Shown: in pieces, positions 8,333-17,013 of the stretch
How the letters are laid out: every line of letters starts with the position of its first letter
How positions within the stretch are numbered: position 1 is the stretch's first letter
NCBI GenBank assembly: GCA_038199035.1
Contig: JBBPZM010000059.1
Location: 1-59,508 of the forward strand
Source: DATAEY01 sp038199035
GTDB taxonomy: Bacteria > Actinomycetota > Thermoleophilia > Solirubrobacterales > Solirubrobacteraceae
Direction of reading: 5' to 3'
Length of the DNA: 59,508 nt
Notes under the pieces: generated by a model
Told to the model about the DNA's origin: nothing
Database searches by the model: none
What the model saw: the letters and a program-made list of their open reading frames with translations, nothing else
Program-made: the position numbers and the translations under genes

Positions 8333-9766
8333 GTGCACGACTCGTCGACAGCGGGGGCGCAGGCAGGTTTCACGCTCGTCGAGGTGCTCGTCGCCGCCTT
8401 TCTCGTCGTGGTCGGGCTGGTGGCTCTGCTCGCCGCCTTCGACGCCACCGGGCGCACGGCGCTGGCCGCCCAGCGCCACGGTCAGGCCGTGTCCTACGCG
8501 CAGCGCGAGATCGAGCGCCTGCGCACGCTCGACTACGACACCCAGCTCGGGGTGACCAGCCTCCCGGCGGGCGCGGCGTCGACCGGGAACGCGGCCGGCG
8601 ATCCGACCCCTGACAACCCGGTCAACCCCCTCTACTACGTGACCGGCACCAGCCTCAAGGTCATGGCCAACTACTCCAACCGCAACAGCGGCCTCCAAGC
8701 CGGGATCAGCCCGAACCCCGAGCCGCTGGTCGGGCCGGCGGATCCGAAGCTCACCGACCCGCGCGTGAACCCCGGCCCCGAGCCGTTCGTCGACGGCCCG
8801 ACGACGGGAAAGGTCTACCGCTTCGTCACCTACCGCAAGGAGAGCTGCGGCGGGGTGAGCATCCTCGGCGTTTCGGTCGCCAATCCGTGCTCGGTCGATG
8901 CGCTAGGCCAGCCCGACGGCAAGGACTCCAAGCGCGTGACGGTGGCCGTCGTCCTCGACTCGCTCGCGGACAAGGCCGGACCGTCGAAGCCCGTATGGAT
9001 GTCGAGCGTGGTCACCGACCCCAACGCCGCTCCGCTCGGCGTGCAGCTGCCGCCGCAGGCCAACCCGGGCAGCGGGGCGGCGGTCACCGCCCAGCCCTTC
9101 TTCCTCTACGACACGCCGTGCCACAACGCGACGCGCCAGACCGTCGCCACGCCGCACGCCACCCACAACAGCGCCCAGGCCCCGCTCCTCGGGGTCGCCA
9201 CGAGCTGCGTCGCGCCCAACGAGCCGGACCTGATGAGCAACGACGCGCCGCCGGGGACGATCACCGCGCCGATCGGCGATTTTTCCAACGACGTCGCTCG
9301 TTCGGCGCCGGTCGGGCTGGCGCTTCAGAGGAGCCCGTCCGGCAATCCGGCGTGCCCGACGACGTACTCGTCGTCGGGACAGAAGGCGCAGATCCACACC
9401 TGGGCCTCGCCCGCCTCCTCGCCGGCCTTCGTCATCCCGCCGACCGGCGCGCGGGCGGCGCTCTCGATCTGGACGCAGACCATCGACGGCAATCCCGGGC
9501 GGGGGATCCTCTGCGCGACGCTGCGCGATGCACTGACCGGGGCCACGCTCGGCTCGGGAACCTACGACCAGGCCAACTGGCCCACGACTCCCTCCCAGCT
9601 GGACTTCACCTTCGCCCTCACCGCTCCGCTCACGGTCCCAGTCGGCGACCGGCTCCTGCTGACCGTCTCCCTCCAGTCGGGGTCGACCAACAACGTCGAG
9701 CTGCTCTACGACCACCCGAGCTACGCGAGCTTCCTGGCCGTGACCACGACCACGCCGCTGCCATGA
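8333..9766 (+). CDS. Large prepilin-like protein, PilV-type N-terminus
   Basis: A GTG start gives a 12-residue leader and the cleavage site AG|FTLVEVLVA with Glu at position 5, followed by a hydrophobic helix. The protein is 477 residues, more than twice the size of a usual minor pilin. The C-terminal ~250 residues are Pro/Thr/Ser-rich with predicted beta strands and have the look of an exposed, possibly adhesive domain. They include a segment that resembles a jelly-roll-like module (ARAALSIWTQTIDG to the end). It starts seven bases after the preceding gene and overlaps the next by four (ATGA). A tip subunit or adhesin is the likely role; I do not recognise the C-terminal domain. Confidence 0.75.
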   Translation: MHDSSTAGAQAGFTLVEVLVAAFLVVVGLVALLAAFDATGRTALAAQRHGQAVSYAQREIERLRTLDYDTQLGVTSLPAGAASTGNAAGDPTPDNPVNPLYYVTGTSLKVMANYSNRNSGLQAGISPNPEPLVGPADPKLTDPRVNPGPEPFVDGPTTGKVYRFVTYRKESCGGVSILGVSVANPCSVDALGQPDGKDSKRVTVAVVLDSLADKAGPSKPVWMSSVVTDPNAAPLGVQLPPQANPGSGAAVTAQPFFLYDTPCHNATRQTVATPHATHNSAQAPLLGVATSCVAPNEPDLMSNDAPPGTITAPIGDFSNDVARSAPVGLALQRSPSGNPACPTTYSSSGQKAQIHTWASPASSPAFVIPPTGARAALSIWTQTIDGNPGRGILCATLRDALTGATLGSGTYDQANWPTTPSQLDFTFALTAPLTVPVGDRLLLTVSLQSGSTNNVELLYDHPSYASFLAVTTTTPLP

Positions 9767-11187
9767 GGAAGGCGATGAAGCAGCGTCTCTCCCGTCGACC
9801 GTCTCTGCGTCGCCTCAATGCCGAGGACGGCGTGGTCATCCCGGTGACCATCGCCATCCTGGCGCTGGCGCTGCTGGTCGTCGCCGTGGCCGCGGCGAGC
9901 GCGGGCTTCTCCAACGATGCGTCCAACCGCGACCGCCTGACCAAGCGGGCCATCCAGGCCGCCAACGCCGGGGTGAGCGCGGCCCTCTACCGCATGAACA
10001 AGCTCGACGTCACCCACCAGCTCCCGCCCAACCAGTGTGTCGGCGTGGCTGCAGGTGGGTCGCTGCTCGGACTCGTCGCCTATGACGTGACGGTCGACGG
10101 GAACTGGTGCCGGCCGGTCACCGAGAGCCTCGGCACGGGCGCCGGCTACTCCTACCGGGTCAAGCTGGTGGCTCAGGCGGCCGGTCAGACGACGCTCAAG
10201 TGGACGATCGTCTCGACCGGCAGCGCCTGTCCGGCCGCGACGGCGTCGTGCGCCAACCCCGCCTTGCGCCGGGTCACCGTGACGGCGAGCGCCCTGACTG
10301 GCCAGCCGTTGTTCGGCGCCTACGGGGTGACGTCCCTCGACGACCTCAACCTGGACAACGGCTCGCTGATCACCGCCAACAGCCAGTCCAACGGCAACAT
10401 CAACCTGACTAACAGCGCGCGGATCTGCGGGAACGCGACGCCGGGCCCCGGCAAGAGCGTCACCTTCGCCAACAGCTCCTCGGTGTGCCCCGGCTTCAGC
10501 ACTACGGCGGCCACCACTCCGATCACGCTCTCGCCGGTCAACCAGGGCAACGTGCCCGACCCCAGCGTGAACGACAACGGCCGGATCTGCGCCGCTGGGG
10601 GCGACCCTTGTACCGGCACCGGGGCCAACAAGGTGCAGTTCAGCCCGACGACCCGGCGGTTGAGCCTTCCCGGCAACTCGACCCTGACGCTTGGCGGCAG
10701 CCTCTACTCGTTCTGCCAGGTGGATCTCCAGAACAATTCCAAGCTGATCATCGCGCCCAAGTCGCCCGGCTCGTCGGTGCGGATCTACATCGACTCGCCC
10801 GAGGCGTGCGGTGCCGGTTACGGGGGCTTCAGCTCCGCCAACGGAACCTCGATCAGCAACCTCAACGCCGACCCGACGTCGCTTCAGCTCTACGTCGTGG
10901 GCAGCACCAGCCAATCGACCAGCGTCACGCTGGCCAACAACAGCCAGACCACCAACATGGTGGTCTACGCGCCGAACTCGACGGTGGTCATGGACAACCG
11001 CGCGGGGCTCCTGGGCGCGATCGCCGCCAAGAAGGTGTCGATGAAGAACAACGACGCGGTCACCTACAACCAGTCGGTGGCCAACCTGACCACGACCGGC
11101 GTCTTCCCGCTGTTCCGCCAGCAGGGCTACCACGAGTGCACGCCTGCGCCGCCGGGGGGGAGCACGGACCCGGCCGCCGGCTGCTAG
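9763..11187 (+). CDS. PilX-like pilus assembly protein with beta-helix-like body
   Basis: The ATG overlaps the stop of the previous gene. The 474-residue product has a basic N-terminus and a hydrophobic helix (VVIPVTIAILALALLVVAV) after DG. There is no FTLxE motif, which fits PilX-type proteins rather than true prepilins. After about residue 190 it becomes rich in Asn, Ser, Thr and Gly with short repeats of LTNS/LANNS type and a segment like bactofilin/DUF7305 proteins (NSTLTLGGSLYSFC, VVMDNRAGLLGAIAAKKV). Several Cys pairs suggest an exported protein. It is the last of the pseudopilin trio and precedes pilD by 31 bases. Assignment rests on position and architecture. Confidence 0.7.
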   Translation: MRKAMKQRLSRRPSLRRLNAEDGVVIPVTIAILALALLVVAVAAASAGFSNDASNRDRLTKRAIQAANAGVSAALYRMNKLDVTHQLPPNQCVGVAAGGSLLGLVAYDVTVDGNWCRPVTESLGTGAGYSYRVKLVAQAAGQTTLKWTIVSTGSACPAATASCANPALRRVTVTASALTGQPLFGAYGVTSLDDLNLDNGSLITANSQSNGNINLTNSARICGNATPGPGKSVTFANSSSVCPGFSTTAATTPITLSPVNQGNVPDPSVNDNGRICAAGGDPCTGTGANKVQFSPTTRRLSLPGNSTLTLGGSLYSFCQVDLQNNSKLIIAPKSPGSSVRIYIDSPEACGAGYGGFSSANGTSISNLNADPTSLQLYVVGSTSQSTSVTLANNSQTTNMVVYAPNSTVVMDNRAGLLGAIAAKKVSMKNNDAVTYNQSVANLTTTGVFPLFRQQGYHECTPAPPGGSTDPAAGC

Positions 11188-11218
11188 TCCCCCGTCAGGG
11201 ACCGCCGCTACGGTCGGA

Positions 11219-11992
11219 ATGGTGATGGCCTCGGCCCTGCTTCCCTACGCGGTGCTCGCCCTCGTCGGCGGCCTGGTTGTCGGCTCGTTTCTCAACGTGG
11301 TCGTCCACCGCCTGCCGCTCTGCCAGTCGCTGGTCACCCCGGGCTCTCACTGCCCCTCCTGCGACGCGCCGGTCAAGCCCTACGACAACGTCCCGGTCCT
11401 CTCATGGCTCGCCCTGCGGGGCCGCTGCCGCTCCTGCCGTGAGCCGATCTCCCCCCGCTACCCGCTGGTGGAGGCGGCGACGGCGGTGCTGTTCGTCGCG
11501 GTCGTGTTGGTCAAGGGGGCTGACCGCAACGTGTGGCTCGGGCTGGTGCTGGTCGCCGTGCTCGTGCCGGTCACGCTGATCGATCTCGACCACCGGATCA
11601 TCCCCAACAAGATCATGCTGCCGGCGGCGATCGCCGCCCCGGTCATCCTTGCGCTGACGACGCCCGATCGCCTGCTCGAGCACCTGATCGCCGGGGCGAT
11701 CGCCGGCGGGTTCCTGCTGCTCGCCGCGCTGGCCTACCCGAGCGGGATGGGGATGGGGGACGTGAAGCTGGCCGGGGTGCTCGGCCTCTACCTGGGGTGG
11801 GGGGTGGCGCCGGCCATGCTGGTCGCCTTCCTGGCCGGCACGCTGGTGGGGGCGCTGATAATGGCGCGCAAAGGCGTGCGCGAGGGACGCAAGACCGCGG
11901 TTCCCTTTGGGCCGTTCCTGGCCTTCGGCGGGCTGGTCGGCCTGTTCGCCGGGCCGGCGATCGTCGGCTGGTACGTCCAGCGCTTTCTCTAA
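11219..11992 (+). CDS. pilD: Prepilin peptidase / N-methyltransferase PilD
   Basis: This polytopic membrane aspartyl protease removes prepilin leaders and methylates the new N-terminus. It is 257 residues with about seven hydrophobic segments. The N-terminal cytoplasmic loop carries two CxxC pairs (CPSC, CRSC), as in bifunctional enzymes. The two catalytic aspartates are in LIDLDHRIIP and in the GxGD signature GMGDVKL. The methylase-type N-terminal motif GSFLNVVVHRLP is intact. Substrates are available just upstream: the pilin and two FTLVE-type pseudopilins. Confidence 0.96.
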   Translation: MVMASALLPYAVLALVGGLVVGSFLNVVVHRLPLCQSLVTPGSHCPSCDAPVKPYDNVPVLSWLALRGRCRSCREPISPRYPLVEAATAVLFVAVVLVKGADRNVWLGLVLVAVLVPVTLIDLDHRIIPNKIMLPAAIAAPVILALTTPDRLLEHLIAGAIAGGFLLLAALAYPSGMGMGDVKLAGVLGLYLGWGVAPAMLVAFLAGTLVGALIMARKGVREGRKTAVPFGPFLAFGGLVGLFAGPAIVGWYVQRFL

Positions 11993-12141
11993 CGGCGGTC
12001 GCACGGCGTAGAGGCGCCTGGACGCATCGGCGTCAGCCGTCCGTAGCCCTCAAGTGCGCCGGACGAATGGCCGATGCCGTCGGCACGCAGACTCGACGCC
12101 TTGGCGGAAACAGCCGCGGTCGTCCGCCTCCTCCAATTCCC

Positions 12142-13203
12142 ATGGCAAGCCCGCGCAGATCACGCCGCAGCGTCGTCGGTCTCGACGTCGAGCCCGGAAA
12201 GGTGGCTGCGGTGGAGGCCACGGTCAACGGCGCCGTGGCGGTCGAGCGCGCGGTCGTCTCCCCGCTTGGCTTCGACGTAGTCCGTGACGGTGAGGTGCAG
12301 GACCCCGAGTCCCTCGCCCAGACGCTGCGCGAGCTGTTTCGCGAGCACGACCTGGGTCGCCGTGTGCGGCTCGGGGTGGCCAACCAGCGCATCGTCCTGC
12401 GCACACTCGACCTTCCCCGCATCGACGATCCCAAGGACCTCGACGCCGCCGTGCGCTTCCAGGCCCAGGAGCACGTGCCCATGCCGCTCGACCAGGCGGT
12501 GCTCGACTTCCACTCGCTCGGCCCGGTGCAGACCCCCGACGGTGAGCGCACCCGGGTCGCGTTGGTGGCCGCGCGGCGCGACATGGTCGAACGACTGCTC
12601 GGCGCCGCTCGCGCCGCGGGGCTGCGACCCGTCGGAGTGGACCTCGCGGCCTTCGCCATGGTCCGGGCGCTCGACGCCGGCACGGTCGATGCCTCCCAGC
12701 CGATCCTCTACGTCAACGTCGCGGGGATGACGAACATCGCCATCGCCGAGGGCGCCGTCTGTCGCTTCACGCGCGCCGTCGCCGGGGGCATGGAGGGAAT
12801 GGTCACCCAGCTGGCCGAGCGCCGCGGGCTGACCACCGAGCACGCCCGCGGATGGTTGGCCCACGTCGGGCTCTTGGCTCCCGTCGAGTCGGTCGACGGC
12901 GACCCGGAGATCGTCTCCGAGGCCCGCTCGGTGCTGGCTGACGGCGCGCGCCGAGTCGCCGACGACGTGCGCAACACGCTCGACTTCCAGCGCAGCCTGG
13001 AGACGGGGATGGACGTCTCGCGCGCGGTGCTCACCGGGCCGGCGGTGGCCATCGGCGGATTCGTCGAGCAGGTCGGGGCCGACCTCGGCATCCCGGTCGA
13101 GGCGCGCTCCGTGCGCGAGGCGCGCCCCGGCGCGGCCGGCGGGCTCGAGACCGGCGGGCTCACGGTGGCCGCGGGGCTGGCCGTCGAGGAGCGCGCGGCG
13201 TGA
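12142..13203 (+). CDS. pilM: Type IV pilus assembly protein PilM
   Basis: This actin-like ATPase forms the cytoplasmic ring of the PilM-N-O alignment complex. The ATG at 12142 gives a 353-residue product whose first strand is VVGLDVEPGKVAAVE, the usual PilM opening. An ATG at 12067 would add 25 non-conserved residues. Actin-fold segments are seen in order: phosphate-1 loop, the RVALVAARRDMVERLL region, and a second half with YVNVAGMTNIAIAEG and VLTGPAVAIGG. The stop overlaps the GTG of pilN, showing tight coupling. Confidence 0.93.
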   Translation: MASPRRSRRSVVGLDVEPGKVAAVEATVNGAVAVERAVVSPLGFDVVRDGEVQDPESLAQTLRELFREHDLGRRVRLGVANQRIVLRTLDLPRIDDPKDLDAAVRFQAQEHVPMPLDQAVLDFHSLGPVQTPDGERTRVALVAARRDMVERLLGAARAAGLRPVGVDLAAFAMVRALDAGTVDASQPILYVNVAGMTNIAIAEGAVCRFTRAVAGGMEGMVTQLAERRGLTTEHARGWLAHVGLLAPVESVDGDPEIVSEARSVLADGARRVADDVRNTLDFQRSLETGMDVSRAVLTGPAVAIGGFVEQVGADLGIPVEARSVREARPGAAGGLETGGLTVAAGLAVEERAA

Positions 13204-14021
13204 AGGCCGTCAACCTCATCCCGGTCGAGCAGCGCCGGGGCGGCGTGGGGACGGCCGGACGCTCGGGCTCGGGCGTCTACCTCCTGCTCGGGGCGCTGGG
13301 CGTCGTCGTGATCGCCCTGGCGACCTACGTGCTGGTCGTCAACTCGATCAACGACCGCAAGGGCCAGCTGACTCAGGTAACGGCCCAGGCAGATCGCGTC
13401 GAGGCCCAGGCCGCGGCGCTCAAGCCCTACCGCGACTTCGCCACCCTGCGCCAGCAGCGCATCGCCACGGTCTCCGCGCTCGCCCAGAGCCGGTTCGACT
13501 GGGAGCGCACGATGCGCCAGCTCGCTCGGGTGCTTCCCGCCGACGTGTCGCTGAACTCCTTCACCGGGACGGTGGCGCCCGGCGTCAACGTCGGCGGCTC
13601 CGGCAGCGCGAGCGGGGGCGGCAGCTCTGTCCGGGGGGCGGTCAACGCGCCGGCCATAGAGCTCGTGGGCTGCGCCGGCGCCCAGTCCGACGTCTCGCGG
13701 GTAATGTCGCGCCTGCGGCGGATGTCGGGGGTCACACGGCTGGCGCTGTCCTCGTCGGAGAAGCCGGATGCGACCACGGCCGCCACGCCCGCGCCTTCTT
13801 CGACCTCCGGCGGTGGCGGGCCGACCGACTGCGCCACCGGTGACGCCAGCCGGCCCAAGTTCGACATCACGGTGTTCTTCGCCCCGCTTCCCGGGGCCCC
13901 GGCCGCCACAGGGCCGGGCGGCGCGACGCCGGGGGCTCCGCCTGCTGGGACTCCGGCCCCCGCGGCGGCCGGCTCGAGCGGCGCCCAGTCGGCCTCCAAC
14001 CCGCCCGCGGCCAAGCCATGA
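13200..14021 (+). CDS. pilN: Type IV pilus assembly protein PilN
   Basis: A bitopic membrane protein that binds PilM through its N-terminal NLIP motif, seen here as MKAVNLIPVEQRR. One transmembrane helix (about 27-50) is followed by a coiled coil (55-90) and a ferredoxin-like periplasmic-type domain (WERTMRQLARVLPADVSLNSF to LRRMSGVTRL). The 273-residue product is longer than usual because of a Gly/Ser insert near 130-150 and a Pro/Ala/Gly-rich tail after residue ~225. In a monoderm the domain faces the wall zone. It overlaps pilM and pilO by four bases each. Confidence 0.9.
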   Translation: MKAVNLIPVEQRRGGVGTAGRSGSGVYLLLGALGVVVIALATYVLVVNSINDRKGQLTQVTAQADRVEAQAAALKPYRDFATLRQQRIATVSALAQSRFDWERTMRQLARVLPADVSLNSFTGTVAPGVNVGGSGSASGGGSSVRGAVNAPAIELVGCAGAQSDVSRVMSRLRRMSGVTRLALSSSEKPDATTAATPAPSSTSGGGGPTDCATGDASRPKFDITVFFAPLPGAPAATGPGGATPGAPPAGTPAPAAAGSSGAQSASNPPAAKP

Positions 14022-14932
14022 CCCGGCGCGACCGCATCGCCCTCACCGTTGTGGTGGCCGTCGCCGCGCTCGCCGCGTACTGGTTCCTCCTACTTGCGCC
14101 CAAGCGCGACGAGGCGGCCGCGGTGCAGGGCCAGCTGACCCAGCAGCAACAGCGCCTCCAGACCGCCCAGTCCGACCTCAGCGCCAGCCAGGCGGCGCGG
14201 GCCTCCTACGCGGCGAACTACACCGCGGTGGCGCAGCTGGGCAAGGCGGTGCCGGCCGACGACGACGTGCCCTCGTTGGTGTACCAGCTCGACAGCACCG
14301 CGGGCTCGTCGAGCGTGAACTTCCAGAGCATCAAGCTCGACAGCAGCGGGACGCCCACGCCGCTGCCGGCGCCCGCGTCCCCGCCGGCGGCGGGGTCGAG
14401 CGGGTCGGCGGCATCGAGCGGCTCGAGCTCCGCCGGCGGCTCGGCCACCTCTGGCGGTGCGGCCACCTCCAGCGGATCCACCACCGCGGCCGGCTCCTCG
14501 CCCACGTCCTCGAGCTCCGCTCCGACGACGACCGCCGCCGCGCCCACCCAGGCGGCCACGGCCAGCCTGCCCCCGGGCGCGGTCGTCGGGCCGGCCGGGC
14601 TGGCGACCATGCCCTTCACCTTCTCGTTCGACGGCAACTTCTCCCACCTGTCGGACTTCTTCGGTCGCCTCGAGCGCTTCATCAGCGCCGACCGGCGCGG
14701 CGTAGCCGCCACCGGCCGCCTGCTGACCATCAACGGCGTCTCGCTGACCTTCGGCTCGACCGGCTACCCGCACCTGACGGCCTCGGTCTCGGCGACCGCG
14801 TACCTGCTCCCCGCCTCCGAGGGACTGCTCAACGGCGCCTCGCCGGGCGGCCCCACGCAGGGCGGCGGCCAGCCGGTCAGCAGCTCGGGCGGGACTCCCT
14901 CCACCGCCCCCGCCACAGTGACGGCGCCATGA
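14018..14932 (+). CDS. pilO: Type IV pilus assembly protein PilO
   Basis: Partner of PilN. One N-terminal transmembrane helix (about 8-28), a coiled coil rich in Gln (EAAAVQGQLTQQQQRLQTAQ), then a PilO-type core split by a Ser/Ala/Thr-rich low-complexity stretch of about 80 residues (about 115-195). The core resumes with MPFTFSFDGNFSHLSDFFGRLERF, the recognisable PilO segment, and ends in a Gly/Ser/Pro tail. The 304-residue length is explained by these linkers. It is joined to both neighbours by four-base ATGA overlaps. Confidence 0.88.
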   Translation: MTRRDRIALTVVVAVAALAAYWFLLLAPKRDEAAAVQGQLTQQQQRLQTAQSDLSASQAARASYAANYTAVAQLGKAVPADDDVPSLVYQLDSTAGSSSVNFQSIKLDSSGTPTPLPAPASPPAAGSSGSAASSGSSSAGGSATSGGAATSSGSTTAAGSSPTSSSSAPTTTAAAPTQAATASLPPGAVVGPAGLATMPFTFSFDGNFSHLSDFFGRLERFISADRRGVAATGRLLTINGVSLTFGSTGYPHLTASVSATAYLLPASEGLLNGASPGGPTQGGGQPVSSSGGTPSTAPATVTAP

Positions 14933-15765
14933 ACCGCCTCCGCGACCTCTGGGTCGACCTCGTCGACAAGCGCCTGTGGCCGGTGGCCGCCGTGCTCCTC
15001 CTCGCCCTGGTGGCCATCCCGGTCCTGCTGCTCAAGCCCGCGCCTAAGCCGGTGGCGGCCAAGCCGATCCCGACGCCCTCCGCCGTCGCCCCGCCGCCCG
15101 GCGGCGCCGCGGCCATCGCCGACGTGACCGGCACCGCCTACGCCGGCCCGGTCAAGGGGGCGGCCACGGACCCGTTCCGACCGCGCGGCGGTCGGGCAGC
15201 CAGCGCCGGGGGGACCGTTGGGTCGGTCGTCTCGGCCACGTCGAGTGGGGGGGCGGGCGCGACGGTTGCGAGTGCCGGCTCGGCACCGGCCTCGAGCGGA
15301 TCCGGCTCGGGCTCGTCCGGGTCCGGGTCGGGGTCCTCCGGCTCCGGCGCGACCGCGGGCGGCGGGTCGGGCGCGGGCGGCGGGTCGGGCTCTGGCTCGA
15401 GCGGCGGTGCGACGGTCAAGCCGATCCCCGCCGGCACGTCGGGCGCCCGGCCGACCGCGGTGGTGGCGCTTCAATTCGGCCTCCTGGGCGGCCAGCCCAC
15501 CACCCGTCGCGTCGCCGAGCTCACGCCGCTTCCCTCGCCGACCAGCCCCGGCGTGATCTACCTGGGCCAGACCCGGGCCGGCGAGGCGGCGCTCCTCATC
15601 TCCTCCGACGTGACCCCGCGCGGGCAGGGGCGCTGCCAGCCCAACCCGCGCACCTGCTCGACGCTCCTCCTCCAGCCCGGCGAGGTCGAGTACCTCACGG
15701 TGGCCACCACCGCCGGGCGCGCGATCCGCTACCGGCTCCAGGTCGTCAAGCGGCTCGGCGCCTGA
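14929..15765 (+). CDS. Unrecognised membrane-anchored protein in the PilP position
   Basis: The ATG at 14929 overlaps the pilO stop. The 278-residue product has one N-terminal transmembrane helix (about 17-36), a Pro/Ala-rich region containing TDPFRPR, a Gly/Ser-only linker of about 60 residues, and a C-terminal ~100-residue domain. That domain runs from AVVALQFGLLGGQP to VEYLTVATTAGRAIRYRLQVV and has two Cys (CQPNPRTC). In diderms the gene after pilO encodes the lipoprotein PilP, which contacts the secretin PilQ. Here there is no lipobox and no secretin gene follows. The domain may instead dock the machine to the thick wall. Function is inferred only from the operon. Confidence 0.75.
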   Translation: MNRLRDLWVDLVDKRLWPVAAVLLLALVAIPVLLLKPAPKPVAAKPIPTPSAVAPPPGGAAAIADVTGTAYAGPVKGAATDPFRPRGGRAASAGGTVGSVVSATSSGGAGATVASAGSAPASSGSGSGSSGSGSGSSGSGATAGGGSGAGGGSGSGSSGGATVKPIPAGTSGARPTAVVALQFGLLGGQPTTRRVAELTPLPSPTSPGVIYLGQTRAGEAALLISSDVTPRGQGRCQPNPRTCSTLLLQPGEVEYLTVATTAGRAIRYRLQVVKRLGA

Positions 15766-15849
15766 CGCGGGTTCGGAGCCCGGCGAGGACGCCGCCGAGG
15801 GACGGCGCAGGCCGGCGCGCCCGGCGGCGGACGTAACCTGTCGGTCGCC

Positions 15850-17013
15850 ATGGCCCTTCGCCTCATCACCGCCGGGGAGTCCCACGGCCCCGGCCTGACG
15901 TGCATCGTCGCGGGCCTTCCGGCCGGGCTGCGCCTGGCGCCCGAGGACCTCAACCGCGACATGGCTCGCCGCCAGCTCGGCCACGGCCGCGGCGGCCGGA
16001 TGAAGATCGAGAAGGACGCCGCCTTCGTGACCGCGGGTGTGCGCCACGGACGCACGCTGGGCGGGCCGATCGCCCTCCAGGTGGCCAACCGCGACTACGC
16101 CAACTGGGAGGAGCGGATGAACCCCTGGCCGGTGGCGCAGCCGCCGGACGAGGTCCACCTCCCGCGGCCCGGCCACGCCGACCTCGCCGGCACGCAGAAG
16201 TACGGGCTGACCGACGTGCGCGACGTCCTCGAACGCGCCAGCGCGCGCGAGACCGCCGCCCGCGTGGCCGGCGGCGCGCTGGCCAAGGCCTTCTTGCGTG
16301 CGCTCGGCGTCGAGGTCTTCTCCCACGTCACCCAGATCAACACCGTGCGGGCGCCTATCCGCCACGACCTCGCCCCCGAGGACTTCGCCGGCGTAGACCA
16401 GTCGCCGGTGCGCTGCCTGGACCCGGCCACCGGCGAGGCCATGGTCGAGGAGATCAACCGCCTGCGCAAGGCCAACGAGTCGCTGGGCGGGGTGTTCGAG
16501 GTGCGCGCCTTCGGCCTGGTGCCGGGCCTCGGCTCCCACGTGTCGTGGGAGGAGCGCCTCGACGGTCGCCTGGGCGGGGCGATCCTCTCGATCCAGGCCA
16601 TGAAGGGGGTGGGCATCGGCGAGGGGTTCGAGCTGGCCGCAAAGCCGGGGTCCGAGGCTCACGACGAGATCTTCCACACGCCCGAGCGCGGCTACTTCCG
16701 CGAGACCAACCGCGCCGGCGGGCTGGAGGGGGGGATGACCACCGGCGAGCCGCTGATCGTGACCGGGGCCATGAAGCCGCTGCCCACGCTGACCAAGCCC
16801 CTTCGCTCGGTCGACATCTCGACGCGCGAGCCGGCTCAGGCGCTGCGCGAGCGCACCGACTCCACCACCGTCCCGGCGGCGGGGGTAGTGGGGGAGGCCA
16901 TGGTGGCCTTCGTGCTTGCCGACGCCTACCGGCGCAAGTTCGGCGGAGACCACGTCGAGGACGTGCTGGGCGCCGTGGCCGCCTACCGCGAGCGCATCGA
17001 CTGGCGGCGATGA
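15850..17013 (+). CDS. aroC: Chorismate synthase
   Basis: This FMN-dependent enzyme converts 5-enolpyruvylshikimate-3-phosphate to chorismate. The 387-residue protein starts MALRLITAGESHGPG, the family signature, and has the conserved RPGHADLAGTQKYG segment, an ERASARETAARVA segment and GGMTTGEPLIV. The ATG at 15850 is followed directly by conserved sequence. It is the first gene of an aroC-aroKB-aroQ run with 4-base ATGA/GTGA overlaps. Confidence 0.97.
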   Translation: MALRLITAGESHGPGLTCIVAGLPAGLRLAPEDLNRDMARRQLGHGRGGRMKIEKDAAFVTAGVRHGRTLGGPIALQVANRDYANWEERMNPWPVAQPPDEVHLPRPGHADLAGTQKYGLTDVRDVLERASARETAARVAGGALAKAFLRALGVEVFSHVTQINTVRAPIRHDLAPEDFAGVDQSPVRCLDPATGEAMVEEINRLRKANESLGGVFEVRAFGLVPGLGSHVSWEERLDGRLGGAILSIQAMKGVGIGEGFELAAKPGSEAHDEIFHTPERGYFRETNRAGGLEGGMTTGEPLIVTGAMKPLPTLTKPLRSVDISTREPAQALRERTDSTTVPAAGVVGEAMVAFVLADAYRRKFGGDHVEDVLGAVAAYRERIDWRR

